A stretch of 64,000 nucleotides of DNA from Epiperipatus broadwayi (lineage: Eukaryota > Onychophora > Udeonychophora > Euonychophora > Peripatidae), in the NCBI GenBank assembly GCA_028023455.1, contig JAQFVV010006197.1:18537254-18601253 (forward strand), read 5' to 3'. The notes beneath the pieces were generated by a model. That model was not told the DNA's origin. It did no database searches and worked only from the letters and a program-made list of their open reading frames with translations. The position numbers were made by a program, and so were the translations under genes. Positions 25,643 to 38,125 of the stretch are shown piece after piece. Within the stretch, counting starts at the first letter, position 1. Each line of letters opens with the position of its first letter.

Positions 25643-26249
25643 GTTAAAACTAAGGTGACCAGACATCCCGTTTTCGGGATTTGTCGCTATTTTTGATTAG
25701 ATGTACCAGTGTCCCCAAAATGTCTTTTTGGACCATTGTATGTTCCCATTTTCAAATACTCATAATTATTATTTATCTTACGTAAATAATTCATTTCAAA
25801 AATGATAGTTTCTTGGCACTTTCTGTCCATTTCAGTCTATACAGTAATATTATAAAAACTTCAGACAAATTTTAACAGGAAAACAAAGATCGCTATTACA
25901 TTATATGGTCGGGTTCTCAAACTAAACACGTTCTCGTGTCCAACCTCATCTTGGAGCATGCACAGTTGGATTTTTATAGGCTAAAATTTGAACTGTGCTT
26001 GCACTTGTTTTGATTGACAGTGTAGTTTAACTAATTCTTTGCTGATATTAATTTTCTATAGTGATAAAATTAATAGAAATATTAATAACTCTAAACAAAA
26101 ACAACATGCCAAAGAGGAAGTGTACTTATAATGATGAATATACATAGAAATGGAGTTTTATAAATAAAAAAAAGACACAATGCCATAAAAATGATTGGTC
26201 GTTATGTCCTGATTTTTGATCAAACCAATCTGGTCACCTTAGTTAAAAC
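25643..26249. mobile_element. Non-autonomous hAT transposon with 8-bp target duplication
   Basis: The element runs from TAAGGTGACCAGA at 25651 to its complement TCTGGTCACCTTA ending at 26241, and is flanked on both sides by the identical 8-mer GTTAAAAC (25643-25650 and 26242-26249). An 8-bp duplication with short inverted ends is diagnostic of the hAT superfamily. At about 26106 an ATG opens a short peptide starting MPKRKCTYNDEYT before a stop, possibly the first residues of the parental transposase. It lies between the minus-strand exons at 26.4 and 21.5 kb, so it is probably intronic. Confidence 0.9.
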
Positions 26250-26392
26250 ACAGATTTCATGTTTCATAATCATCTATAAATTTTGATATCTGTAACAAGA
26301 TTTGAAAACAAATATCACCTTTTGAAATACTACTGTACAAATAAATGTAAAAAGAGAGAAAACCACATACTATATATATATAAATTACTTAC

Positions 26393-26559
26393 TCGAATGA
26401 ATTTTGAATAATACATTTTTTTGGCATTTTGTTTTTCCTTGTTCCTCTTCTAGTTTTTTTCCTTAAATTTAATTCATTTACCGTGATAATATTGCCAGAT
26501 ATATTTTTCTTTAAATTACTTAAATTCTTTTCTGTATAAATTTTTTTTTCTTTATATTG
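26393..26559 (-). CDS. Internal coding exon, lysine-rich, product unknown
   Basis: On the minus strand ATTAATTTTTAG precedes 167 open bases that end at TTCGA followed by GTAAGT. The peptide starts QYKEKKIYTEKNL and contains NIITVNELNLRKKTRRGTR and MPKKCIIQ. Phase 0 at its start matches phase 0 at the end of the exon 29912-30048, so the two can join directly. It is highly basic and likely disordered, perhaps a nuclear protein segment. The family is unknown. Confidence 0.65.
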
Positions 26560-26642
26560 CTAAAAATTAATAAAATAAATACAATCATTATTCTATAAAA
26601 TATTTAAAAAATAAAAAATACTATTTTATATATATATACATA

Positions 26643-26885
26643 GCGTGTCCCAATTAAAAGGTGACTAGTTCTCTTTTCAAGCTGCCTTTAGTGCCACAAA
26701 AAATTATACAGTGCTAGGGTGTCTAGATCACAAGTTATCACATGAAATTTGATTGTGATTTGTAACTTCATAGAAACCATTTCAAATGCTTCAGTAGCAG
26801 TTTTGTCTAGATTAAAACAAAATTTAATGTTAGCATATTGTTCATTGTGGGTTAAAATAAAAAACACACTATCACATTTCATATT
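26643..26885 (-). pseudogene. Mariner-like transposase N-terminal scrap
   Basis: The minus strand encodes EQYANIKFCFNLDKTATEAF, which matches the N-terminal helix-turn-helix region seen in mariner-family transposases and their GVQW-type derivatives. Similarity stops after about 20 residues, so the rest is deleted or scrambled. The sequence ends in GGGACACGCTATG next to a TA repeat, plausible as a mariner terminal repeat with TA target. It is inactive. Confidence 0.55.
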
Positions 26886-29800
26886 GTAAATTCATGATCC
26901 AGACATGTTAGCATCTTAAAATTTTTTTTGATCTGACCTTGAAAAAATTTATTTCCTACTATTTATTTTCTCTCTAATATTTCATTCAACAGTTTGTCAT
27001 CCATTACTTACTTCATGCACTCTTTCTTGACTACTCTATTATTTCTCTTATTTTATCCCTTTTACTTAACAATTCTAATTACTACTTATGTATGCTGATT
27101 AACATCAGTTTCAAATATTTATTGCATTTCTTTTTTAGTTATTGCCCAATCTTTTGCTTATCTCTCTTGTATATGCTCTATTCTGCTATAAAGCTTTTAA
27201 TTCCAATTGATTTTACTTTTTCTAATATTATTATTTATTGAGCCTGCAAAAAATTGAATTTCACTTTTAGATTTTATTTTTGCAAAGTAAGACCTAAATT
27301 TCTGAAATGGCAGAAATTTGAACATACTTTAACTATTTTGAGCCCCAAAAGTTGAGTTATTATCTATATATCAGGATAATTTATTATAAATAGATTTAAA
27401 AACAAGAATATCATTACTTTATATAAATTTTTAAGAATATTAATAATCAGTTAGAGTACTGATGTTTATTTACTAAAGTTATTGATGATAATCAAACTAT
27501 GGATCCATTCTTCTGAAAGTCATATAAAATGTTTTCCCAACAGGCATTAGTTATATTTCATGATCAGCATAAATTTTGCTCAGTCAATAGGCTCAAAAGC
27601 CTTCTAATTAGTATCTTTTGTTTATTTAATGAAATAATAAATATTTCCCCAGGTACCACTTCACAAAAAAAATACTAATGATAATTGATATATCTATCTA
27701 CAACTGATTCCAATAATAATTTAGCATTGAGCATGGATGCTGATGACAATGATCAATCATATCGAGCATCTATTAAGAATGGAACAAAATTAAGAATACA
27801 AACAGAAGATAACATTTTTTTTTACAATTACAACATATATTATGTGAAAAAGATTAATAAAAATTTACACTTGATTATATATCTATAATGAATAATTGAA
27901 TTAATATATCTGCAAGATATTAGTAGAATCTTTTTAAATAAAGATTACATTTTTACTAGGTTATATAATATGAGGCCTTCTTAATATATTATCATGCCAT
28001 ATATTTCAGGTATATGTTAATCATACAATACTATTACCAAACATATAATTATTTATCATATGATAAAGGGCATTTTATTTATGTAATTCAAAAAAAGAAT
28101 TTTGTGCATTTAAAACCTCAAATAAATTAAAATATTTATTTTTGAATCATTGCATAATTTTATATCCAATTAAAATACTGAAAAAAAACAACAACAACTA
28201 TATTTTTATACATAAAACAAAAGCAATTGTTACTTTAGATCTAAAAAAAAAAAAATGAAGTTCTTACCACAAGTTTTAGATATTTGTATAAGTTTATAAT
28301 TTTAAATACCTTACTGAAAGCATATATCTTCTAATTGCATGGCAGTCCATTAATATCTTCAGAATAGTGAATTACATTTATGCTAGTCTAAATATGGCTT
28401 TGAATTTAGGTTCTAGTGATTGATCGATAGCTATCACCTCATCATAATTTGTGGACAGTCTCAACATTTTCTTGGACAGTTAGATTATTAAGGTAGAATT
28501 CCTTGCAGTTTAGCTATTGAAAAGATAGATTAATTTTCAGATATCTCAGACAAAAGATAGGCAATAGACTACATCTGATAGTGCATTATCTGCTAGATTG
28601 AGAAGTGTGATATATTTTCATTTGTGAGGAGTTATATGATGACAGGAATGAATACACTTCTGCTAGGCATGGCATATCACATCTTGAATTATGAGAGTAT
28701 TTAATTTTTTTATCATAACTGGATACATTGAGCACTTAAAAATATATTGACATTTATTCTATTTCATTGTATATTATAAATAGTGCTAAAAATTGAATTG
28801 GTTTTTTCTATTTCAATGCTTACTTCTTTCTTTTTTAATTAAATCTGATCAGATCTGATTTAATTTTATTTTAAATATCTTTTTATATAGCCTCCTTTCC
28901 ATTGATTGATCTTAAGTCATGTTTATCATAATTCAAAAATCAACAAACCTTCTTTGCTTAGATGTTTTTTCAAAACATGACAATTTCTTTGTTGTTTTTA
29001 AAATTCTTCTTTTAATTAAATTCTGCTATTTTTTATACAACAAATATTTTAGTTATTTAGTCATTCTATTTTACTTTAATTACAGAAAAATATTGCAATA
29101 GTTTTGAAATTCTTTTATGGTCTTCATTATTAATATTTATACAATTTGAATAAAAGTAATTTATACCATATTTCATTAAAATGACATTTTTAAAATTTTA
29201 AGTCTTGCATTTATTTTATATTTTTTAATTGATCATTATTTACTTTTTAAAATATAAAATTTTGCACTCATAAACCATACCCATGTTGAGTAATAAAAAC
29301 GCTAGTGGGATCCATTTATGAAATGCAAATCTTATAAGCTCATGTATTTATTTCAATCTTATATGCACATTCTTTTACATATATCATTTCCAACTTTCTT
29401 ATAAAGAAAGGAGAAAATTGTATAACTTACACATACTTTTAAACAGTAATTTGCCTTTTTAAACAAATTTTTAGATAATATCAAGAATTTTTCATAGCGA
29501 CTGATTCCCTTCCCCCATTTTTAATTTTATTCTTAGAATACTCTAATTGAATAAATTTGGCCAAACAATATTGACATAATATATGTCTGTATTATACATT
29601 TATTATTATTTTGTATTTATCACTTTTGTGTTACTATGATAAAATATTTCACTTATGTTTCCTACTATAACCTTTAGATTTAACTTTGTAATAACTGGTT
29701 CATAATGAATTAAATCCAGTATATGAACTCATATATCTATAATTCTTTTGTGAAATTTAAGTTATTTAATATAATATATATACATGCCTGCATCTATACA

Positions 29801-29911
29801 TGTATTAAAATATGTTGACTATAAAATATTTAACCAATAATATATTATCACTCTCAACACAATAATACATGTCAACAAAAGTATATTATCTTCGTACAAA
29901 CTATAGATTAC
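26886..29911. other. Intron-like DNA with one weak open frame
   Basis: A plus-strand frame at 27685-27888 includes ALSMDADDNDQSYRASIKNG, which looks protein-like, but no paired splice sites were found. GC-richer sequence at 28310-28690 has stops in all frames. Confidence 0.35.
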
Positions 29912-30048
29912 CTTCTTTCCCAATTGAGTACACTTAAAAGAAAAATTAACATTCTTTTTCTCTTTTTGACAAATTACAATATTCTTAGATTTACCAATCA
30001 CTACAGGAATATAGCCAGATGTAGATATCAAGTTATAAACTGGTTCCC
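29912..30048 (-). CDS. Internal coding exon, product unknown
   Basis: On the minus strand a long pyrimidine tract and AG (TTTTTATATAAAG) precede 137 bases ending at AAGAAG followed by GTAATC. The frame gives GEPVYNLISTSGYIPVVIG, then KSKNIVICQKEK and FKCTQLGKK. It starts in phase 1 and ends in phase 0, so it can splice in frame to 26393-26559. I do not recognise the domain. Confidence 0.65.
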
Positions 30049-31381
30049 CTTTATATAAAAATAGTAAAACAAAAACAGACAAAATATGTTAGCACCATTA
30101 TAAATAATTATATAATTAAAATAAAAACAAAGAAAATTATATATGCATATGCCATTTATTGTATTTTAAAAGGTAAAGTATTTCATCATAAATTGTCTAT
30201 ATTACATATGTGGGAAATAAGGTTCTACTGACTTAACCAAAAACACTGGAAAACTTTTATTCAAGAATGTTTTACAATATTTTGAGTTATGATAGCAAAG
30301 TCACAAGACTATCTAGTCCTTTTGTCTTTTATATTGCTTGATGTTAAGAAATTAAATTTACAATTGTAAGAGAATATTGTTTAAATTAAACATGTCAATA
30401 AAGATATATTGAAAACTTTTGAAAAGAAGTTTACTGCTGAAAAGATTAAAAGACACAAACATAAAATATTGGTTCTTGAACAAAAACAAGTGTGTAAAAT
30501 AGAAAAAATATAACAATGAGTTACTCAATGACATGACAATGTGAAACAGAAGTTTATGAGTGTCATAAACAAAATCAGTATTTATATTAATGGAAGTAAA
30601 TAAGAAAAGAAAAGAAAGAAGAGGCTATGATTTTCATTTCGTAGTTTGAAAGAAAAGCTAATAATATTAGTTAATTTTCAGTAGAGTAAAACACAGAAAA
30701 ATATTAAAAGAAATGTATTAAGTAGATTATGAAATGTAGTTGTAAAGAAAAATGCATAAAAATAAAAGATAAAATTAAAGTATTACACATACTTAAACAT
30801 GAAAAATAGAAATAATAAAAAACTAAAATAACAGAGAAAGTTCAAGAGAAAAACACTACTTCTCTAATAAATCAATAAGAACATAATTACATCAAATTTA
30901 ATATGGCAGCAGTAAATAAAAAACAGTGTGAAACTGATCTGGTAAAATATATAAAATCTGATTTTGGGCAAAGAATAGAGAATGGTAGCTTCAAGTAAAT
31001 ATTATGAATTAATGTGTCATCATCAGTTAATCATAAGTCAATTATTTTTTTCTAATGTTTTTCTTTTCTGAATTTATTTTTCTATTAGAAAATCTTCACT
31101 TCTTAGTCTTTTGCCTATCAGTCACTTTTTAGTAACAATTTTGCTTTCTTTTTTATTCTTTTCCATTATTAAAATTATTCATATTTGTGTTCTCCATTTT
31201 AAAAACAAATTTTAAGTTTATTATTCACATATTAAAATAAATAAATAGCTGCTTTTTTCCTAAACTCTTTTATCCATAGATTTATTTAGCTAAGAAAATA
31301 AAATTAAAACCACCTCAGTGAGAGTTATTTCTCAGAACTCCAATTAAAATTATAAATTAAAACCTCTTATAATTAAAAATA
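30049..31381. other. AT-rich intron-like DNA
   Basis: Nothing further was identified. By phase, a linking exon should lie between 30.05 and 33.2 kb, but I did not find it. Confidence 0.35.
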
Positions 31382-31423
31382 TTATATAGAGATCTCGCAA
31401 AATAAGCTCTTAACAAGCTTTAA

Positions 31424-31486
31424 GAATATTCTCAACCCCAGACCGGTTTCTGCTTCTGGCATCATCAGTGAGGTACCAGGATATTC
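31424..31486 (-). ncRNA. Hammerhead ribozyme, type I (H1)
   Basis: The core CUGAUGA, stem II (UGC paired with GCA, loop CAGAA) and GAAA are all present. CCGGUC follows, giving the triplet GUC. Stem I pairs ACCUCA with UGGGGU and, beyond an internal loop, GAAUAU with AUAUUC. ACCGGU is self-complementary, so stem III would form best between two monomers. All invariant positions are kept. Confidence 0.75.
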
Positions 31487-31676
31487 AAGCATTAGATTAA
31501 AAATATTTGGACAAGCCCAGCACTTTATCTAATGTATAACTATTGAGTAGAAAATCTGAAATTGTCAGACAAACATATGTCTTCCAATCCAACTAACTAA
31601 CTCAAATAATATCTACCCAATAGTTATATATTAGATAAAGTGCTGGGCTTGTCCTAGTATTTTTAATCTAATGCTC

Positions 31677-31739
31677 GAAAATCCTGGCACCTCACTGACA
31701 ATGCCAGAAGCAGAAACCAGTCTGGGGTTGAGGATAATC
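31677..31739 (+). ncRNA. Degenerate hammerhead (H2)
   Basis: This copy is in the opposite arm. The core reads CUGACAA (G8 lost) and distal stem I no longer pairs fully. It is presumed inactive. Confidence 0.55.
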
Positions 31740-32079
31740 TCAAAGCTTATTAAGAGCTTATTTTGCGAGCTCTATATATAACATTTGTAAATACAAGCTT
31801 TATTAAATTAAGTCATGTGATATCTGACTTGATTTTTTTTAATATAAATTAAAGATATATATATATATTAGTATTTTGATTAACTTAGAGAAAATGTTGT
31901 TAGAAAGAAAAAGATTAAATATTGTCTCTGGCAGACAGAAAAACTATAGAAAGATGAATGAAGGTATCTAAGGCATTATTATTTGGGAAGCAGCAGTTGA
32001 TATAATAAAATAAGTATTATTTTAAGACCAAAAGATAGTTTTTATATATTGTATCTTGTAAAAAATCTCCATAAAATAG

Positions 32080-32195
32080 TTGTTAAGGCATTAGATTATC
32101 AGGCTTGTGATTAAAAATTCAAATCCAAAGGCCAGATTTTTTTCATGGGACTAAATGTTTCCTTGGTAACTTTAGGATTTTTTCAGGTAAGCAAA
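32080..32195 (+). repeat. Decayed tRNA-derived SINE-like sequence
   Basis: GTTAAGGCATTAGATTATCA followed about 30 bases later by AAATTCAAATCCAAAGG has the spacing of tRNA A- and B-boxes. A trailing segment with TTCCTTGGTAACTTTAGG resembles the tail at 43075-43170. Decay is strong and the ends are unclear. Confidence 0.4.
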
Positions 32196-33205
32196 TTGTA
32201 ATCAATGTAGTTCATTAGTCATCCTTTAATGATCAGTAAAAAGAGATATTCTTAACTAGAGTGGAAATTAAATATCATAAACAAGCTGCAGTCATAAAAA
32301 GTAATATGATGAATATTTATTCCTAATAGTGGTAGCCAGGAATGTGTGAAATCTGTCTTTATTTAAGTTGAAAGCTATTCAAACATATCAAATGGCTATT
32401 TATGTATATATACTGATAACTAACTTGACAAAAAAAAGGGTATAGCAATTATTATATAATTAATAAAAGTATTGTATATGATAGAACAAAGAAGATTGTA
32501 TAAGATATAAATATGTGAAAGACTGCACATTTTTATGGGAAAAAATAACACAGTATAATAACAAAATGGTTTAAAAATTACATAGAAAGATTTATCACAA
32601 TAAAAATAAATTTCAAATAATTTATATATTGATAATAGATTTAAGAATGACATTAAGAGTTCATACTTATAACCTGGAGGTGATATAGATTTAAATCACA
32701 TTTTAGTGGTGGACAAATAAAAACTGAGTCATGGAAAAAAAATTAGCCATTGTTAAACTGGTAAAGGATAATAATGAAAAATTAAAAAATTTGTTCAAAA
32801 AGAAAATATATGGAAGATAATGTTTATTGATATGTAATGAATCCAATTATCTTGAAAAAAAAGAATAAAATGTTGGATTGTAATTCAATAAATGATATTA
32901 AATATTTATGAGTTCAAAGTATAATTGACTAGCACAGAAAGAATTGTACATTCTAATTTAAATCACTCATTAGAATAAACCAGGTGTACAAATTCTAGCA
33001 ACTTTTATTAAGCCAGTTTTTTTTTTTTTTTTAAAAAAAAACCACATCACTGACAAAAATAAAATAGAATAAATTAGTCTTTAAATAATACATACAAATT
33101 ACAGAATATAAATATTTTATTTGTATAAAAGCCACATACATACAAGTACTTATAAATTTCTACATTAGACAATTAATAACTTCAAATTTTAAAATCTGAT
33201 ATTAC
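32196..33205. other. AT-rich intron-like DNA
   Basis: No feature is supported. A T18/A9 fold-back run lies near 33019-33041. Confidence 0.35.
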
Positions 33206-33350
33206 CTGATTTCTGTTGTAACAATGACTCTCATATTTGATTTATCTGTGAATGCTACCAACTTTCTAATCTTAACATGATCTTTCTTATCATCTCTTCT
33301 AGTTCTAATAATAAAATTAGAATTACTCATATTTTTTCCAGAAATGTAAA
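33206..33350 (-). CDS. Internal coding exon, product unknown
   Basis: The minus strand is open for 145 bases and ends at ATCAG followed by GTAATA. The peptide includes YISGKNMSNSNFIIRTRRDD, KIRKLVAF and DKSNMRVIVTTEI. The acceptor assumed here (ATGGAG) lacks a pyrimidine tract; it is chosen because it keeps phase with the exon 34882-34967. An alternative acceptor lies 15 bases upstream (GTTAAG). Frame and composition support a real exon, but the 5' border is uncertain. Confidence 0.55.
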
Positions 33351-34881
33351 CTCCATTCATATATTTCTTAACAAAATTAATTTTGTAGTTTATGAATGTG
33401 TTTTTTTTTTTTCATATTTCTTTCTATATGCTTTTGAAATTATTGAATGAGCTTTATAGGAGCTTAATTTCTTCTGGCATAATTTTATTATTCAAGACTT
33501 CTTCATTATCAAATGGCTGTACTTTAGTTGTGATTGAAGACTGTAATTTATAGTGTAAATAAAAATGTTTTTATTTATAAAATGCTGAAATTTGCATTTC
33601 TCAACCCTATATAAAATGGTTAAATATTTCAGTAATTACATTTATCGCATAATAAAAGAAGCTATTATAGATTATTATCGGAAAAGTATCCATCATATCT
33701 ATATGGCATACTTATTGATCTAATGTTCACCATTTAATAAATGAAGCATCATATGACACTCCCAACTTACATCTCCATTAGGAGCAATAATCCAGTATAT
33801 TATTTTATTTTAGAGTCATCTACTGTAGGAAAAATAACGATCATAAATTGTACTTACAATGACTCCTAAATAAAATTTACTTTTGGCTAAAAGATAACAA
33901 ATTTGAAATATATTAAAGTGAAACTCTTGAAATAAGATTATTCACAATTTCAAAAAAACTATTGAAAAGTGAATATAAATAAAATGTATAAGATTTATAA
34001 ACTCTAAAACTGGACAACTGATTTTGACTTTTATATATTCTTCTTAATTGATTTTATAGACTTGAATTGCATTTTCACTAATATTACTACCATGAAGCTA
34101 TAATCTGGTAATATACAAAAAATTTTTGCATCAGTAAGAAGTTGCAGTATTAACAAAACATGTAGATTATTAGAAAAAAAGTATAAGCATTTAAGTGGCT
34201 CTGAATATTGCTTATAATCATCATAAACAATTTTATTATGATTATGATGGCCTGATTATTTTCCATTCTATTGTACTAACTCCTTCCTTATCACAACATA
34301 GTTCTAATTTTAAACTGTTAATGCGATTGCTATAAGAAAATACTTAAACAGTCATGAATAATTTTTATGCAAAACAATTGTTTTGTGATCCAGGTAAAGG
34401 AAAACCTGGTGAATGTATGGTTTATACTGTCAAAAATTATCGATTAAATAAAGCTAGTTATTATTTATAACTGGACTAATTATATAATGGTACTTAAAGG
34501 AGAGATATCTCTAATTTTAACTTGATAATAAATTTTTTGAACATTTAAAAACTTTTCTTACTTTTTTAAGTAAGGCAAAATGATTTTGAGGTTTTTCTAG
34601 TAGAAAAAAAAAAGGTATTTTTTGCTATATTTTACTGAAGAATATTTTTCTAATTTTTAATGTATATTTCCAAATACAAAAATTTAAAAAAACATCTGAA
34701 AAATGTAGGGCTGGAGGCCTATTAATATTATCAATAATTATTTATTTCTAAGCTACATGCTTGGCAACATTTTAGATTTTAATAGTGAAAATTATACATT
34801 TCTCTTCTCTAACAAAATTCATTTTTCATTTTTAAAAATTATTATTTGAATTTACCATTCACTTTATCCTACTAAACTCAC
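33351..34881. other. Intron-like DNA
   Basis: A minus-strand segment near 33770-33830 has a good acceptor and a GTAAGT donor but stops in all frames. Another near 34260-34340 is open but out of phase with the neighbouring exons. Neither is called. Confidence 0.35.
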
Positions 34882-34967
34882 CTGAAATCTGAACATAACA
34901 GCTGGGAGGTATCAAAATAAAGATAGACACTTCTCCTAATAAATACAACATTAATTCATCTCCAATT
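34882..34967 (-). CDS. Internal coding exon, product unknown
   Basis: On the minus strand CATTTATTTCTAG precedes 86 bases that end at TTTCAG followed by GTGAGT, both near-consensus. Only one frame is open, reading IGDELMLYLLGEVSIFIL then IPPSCYVQIS. It begins with one base that completes the AG left by exon 37477-37527, so these two join in frame. The product is unknown. Confidence 0.65.
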
Positions 34968-35469
34968 CTAGAAATAAATGAAATATAGTTAAATATGTTG
35001 CGTATTTGCATATATATATTATATGGATATCAACAAAATGAGGAACACACAGGAAATTAATGACAAACAAAATTGAATAACAACAAACTTTATAATAAGG
35101 GCTTTAATAACTAAAATGAATTTAGCACTAAACCTCACAACAAAGAATTATTAACTGCAATATTGATCACTCAGTACACAAATAAATAAAACTGCATTTA
35201 TATTGTAACCAGTTGGATTACATAGCACACACACTAATTTAGTGTGTGCATAAATATATATATATAAAGTTGAAAGAAAAACTAGAAATAAATACAGACA
35301 AAAATTATAGTAGATATTTTCTACATTCATTGAAATAGAAATAAATAAATAATAACTGATTTAAAATAGTGTTTTATAAATTAAACTTTTAAAAGGTCTG
35401 AATAAATATAAATATTGTATTATTATTATTATTATTCTGATTTTGAGATTTAAAAACAAGTACTGTATA
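34968..35469. other. AT-rich intron-like DNA with a short perfect palindrome
   Basis: A perfect palindromic stretch, GCACACACTAA to TTAGTGTGTGC, lies at about 35227-35250. Nothing else was identified. Confidence 0.4.
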
Positions 35470-35930
35470 ATCATTGCAAAACTTAGCAGTTACTGGATTC
35501 ACAATTTGTATGAGGTTTGAGATAAGTTACAATTATTACTGCCTTATATAGAGAGTAAGATAAGTTTTAGCATAAGTGAAAATGCAATTGTGTGAAGAAT
35601 TTATTCATATTTTAAAAATATATTGCATAAATCTATTTATATAAAAAGTCCTACCCACTATTCTAATGAAAATGCTAATTATTAAGACTTCTAATATATT
35701 TGATAAGGTTAAATTGTTAGTTGAAATATGTATAATAATGATCAGCAAATGCTTATATTAATATATTTGTGAATTATGCATTTATTTGAAAAACTTAACA
35801 GTTACAGCATTCACCAATTTGTAAAAGATTTGAAATGAAATTATAGTTGCTACAGCTTCATATAGGTAATAAGATAAATTTTAGCATAAGTGAAAGTACA
35901 ATCATGTGGATTTATTCATATTTATCCGTT
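35470..35930. repeat. Diverged direct duplication, period about 315 bp
   Basis: Segments near 35475-35615 and 35790-35925 share the order CTTA(G/A)CAGTTAC, ATTCA, TTTGAGAT/TTTGAAAT, CATATAG, AAGATAA and TTTTAGCATAAGTGAAA. Identity is roughly 75 percent. It is an old duplication without coding content. Confidence 0.6.
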
Positions 35931-36289
35931 TCAAAAGTTCCATCGTGAAATTATAACTAACTTTTATTTTTATAAAGTTTTAAAAGAAAACTATTTGAAA
36001 GTTTTATATGTTATATCAAACATACGCAGCTATATTTTAAAATTCTCTAATTTTACTTTTTAATTTAAAAATAAGTTTCTTTTGACACTTATTTTTTTTA
36101 TCTATTTGTAAAAATATTCTAATTAAAAAAAAAGTTTTAATCCTCTTGGACAAAGCATTTTAATTTTGTAAAGTTTTTAATTGCATTCTTGTTTCTTTGA
36201 TTGTAATCTATTTCAAAAGAAAAAAAAGCTGAGACTTAATTTTGCACTTACTTTTCTTTAATTAATTTTGAATAAGAGTCCTGGTCAGA

Positions 36290-36900
36290 TGGGTTTTTTT
36301 TAAATTAAGTTAGAGATAGAGATTTGCCCTGGTCAAAAACTCCTAATTAAAGATGACATGGGAGATAAAAATGCACATAAATAGTCCTGGGATTTTGGAC
36401 TAATTATTATTTGGCTATTCATTTTTATTCTGCTTGTTCAGTATTGATTCAGCTTTCAGTAACCCTTATGCTAGTAGCTGTACTGCCTTATTTTTCAAAA
36501 ATTACCATCCTCATCTTCATACCACCAGTGTTAATATCCCATTTTGCTGTCTGCTTATAAGAAATTCTGACAAAGTTATATTATTGACTACTAATTGCTA
36601 AATAGCAATCGTCTCTGCAGAATGTTAGAACTACATGCAATGATGAATTTTTTCTACAACATGCAGTGCTAAATCAACCCAAAGGCGGACCCCGGATCCA
36701 GAGTTGTTTCAATATCATGTCATAAAAGCCTGAACAAGAACTGAACCCTGGGATTGCCTCTAGACTCCTGAACATATAAATGGAAACAAAAAATCTTCTT
36801 CAGAACTTTAAAGTGAAATAAACTGTGTGCACTGATGAAAGACATCCGCTAAACCTAACCTTATGCCTCGAGGTAAAACATTTTCATATTCTAAGCAGGG
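36290..36900. repeat. Unclassified dispersed repeat remnant, less AT-rich
   Basis: The block has higher GC and includes CACTGATGAAAGACATCCGC followed by a CTCGAGG motif. That resembles a retroelement 3' region. Frames are broken on both strands. The class is uncertain. Confidence 0.35.
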
Positions 36901-37476
36901 TTTAAATCTATATTAGAGTCTCAGCTTAATTTTAAAATAATCCCGTAATGATTTTAAATTTTGAATATTCCTTTAATACCTTTTTTATTATTTTATATAT
37001 ATTTTTTTATTATAGTGTATATTGGAATCTTAGTTTTAAGAATCCATATTTTTTTTATATATATATTTATTTATCGGAGAGTGTATTGCGAGTTGCTAAT
37101 TTATATGCTAGGCTTTCTTCCTCTTTGTATTACTAACCCTTGATAAATGCTTTGGCAGACATTCATAAACTATTTTAACTTACCTGTCCTTTATTTTTTC
37201 TTGTAATTTATTTAGCTACATTTGGTTTGCGTTTTCAGCAGACTGCAAATCTTTTGGCTGGTGGTTTATCGAGTATATTGTTCTGTTTTTCCTAAATCAA
37301 AGATTTTGTTTTCTTCTATTTAAGATTACGTAAATCGAAATCTTTTCATGTTCTATTTTCATAATCTTGTATTGGGTCAACCTTGATGATCTTGAACGTG
37401 GTTAATCATGAGCTGTTCTGCAGATATATGACATTCTTGGTCCCGATGTTTCTTTTCCGGATCAAGGAAAACTCAC

Positions 37477-37527
37477 CTGTGCTGTTTCATTGTACTCCCT
37501 ACAGGACTCTCTTTTGTTTTACAATCT
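37477..37527 (-). CDS. Short internal coding exon, product unknown
   Basis: The minus strand has ATTTCCCATTTAG, then 51 bases ending CACAG before GTGAGT. Only one frame is open (DCKTKESPVGSTMKQH plus AG). Its end phase fits the start of exon 34882-34967. It lies within otherwise repeat-like sequence, so support rests on the splice sites and phase. Confidence 0.5.
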
Positions 37528-37905
37528 CTAAATGGGAAATCTGGAATTAATTTTTATAAATCACTAGCAGGAAGATAGTATAAATCCATCTTTAAATTAT
37601 AGGTGAGAAAACAAACTTATCTGCCAGGGTGTTTATTGTTTCAATACTCACATACACTCTCTGATAAATACGCCATAAAAATCTAGATCAAACTTTTATA
37701 CTTTTGTTTGCCTGGGATTTTTTTTTATTTAAAATTTAATAAACTATGAAATTATTTAAGATTATTTTGATTGATGTTTGTCTTTGTGTTCTTTTCTCAA
37801 TTGTCTGAACAATATTAAAGATCTCTTTCTTTCCCTGGATCTAGCAGGTAACATTTATCATCATCATCAACTTTTGATCACTGTAAATTAAATTTTCTAT
37901 GTGAT

Positions 37906-38125
37906 GTGATGTACTGTGACATACGTAATCAGGAATCTCTCAGCAACAACGCCCAGAGAAACCTGTTAGCCATTATACCTTCCCTTTCCATTGCACACCC
38001 TAAGTTTTCCCATATCCTGCTCCACCCCATTTCCACAATATAATCTTTGTCAACTCCATGGCCTTTATATCTAACTCCCCCTTTTCCCAAACCCAGCATA
38101 AAAAATCTAGTGGCGCCCTCAGTGA
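37906..38125. repeat. Family J dispersed repeat, copy 1
   Basis: From about 37906 to 38030 this matches 60275-60403: GTCAGGAATCTCTCAGC(C/A)AC or close, then AGAGAAACCTGTTAGCCA, ACCTTCCCTTT and TCCTGCTCCA. It is in the same orientation in both places. There is no clear open frame, and the class is unknown. Confidence 0.7.

Larger units (their letters stand above)
31382..31780. mobile_element. Family H palindromic hammerhead element
   Basis: Arms at 31382-31550 and 31612-31780 are reverse complements (about 90 percent), with a 61-bp loop. Each arm has a hammerhead motif related to but distinct from family F. No coding sequence or clear target duplication is present. It lies between minus-strand exons, so it is probably intronic. 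Confidence 0.8.

Noticed and set aside
33770-33830. Minus-strand exon with good acceptor and GTAAGT donor
   Set aside because: All three frames contain stops between the two splice sites.
36828-36860. CACTGATGAAAGACATCCGC followed by TAAACC
   Set aside because: The GAAA box reads TAAA and no cut site or stem I is seen. It is better treated as part of a retroelement remnant.
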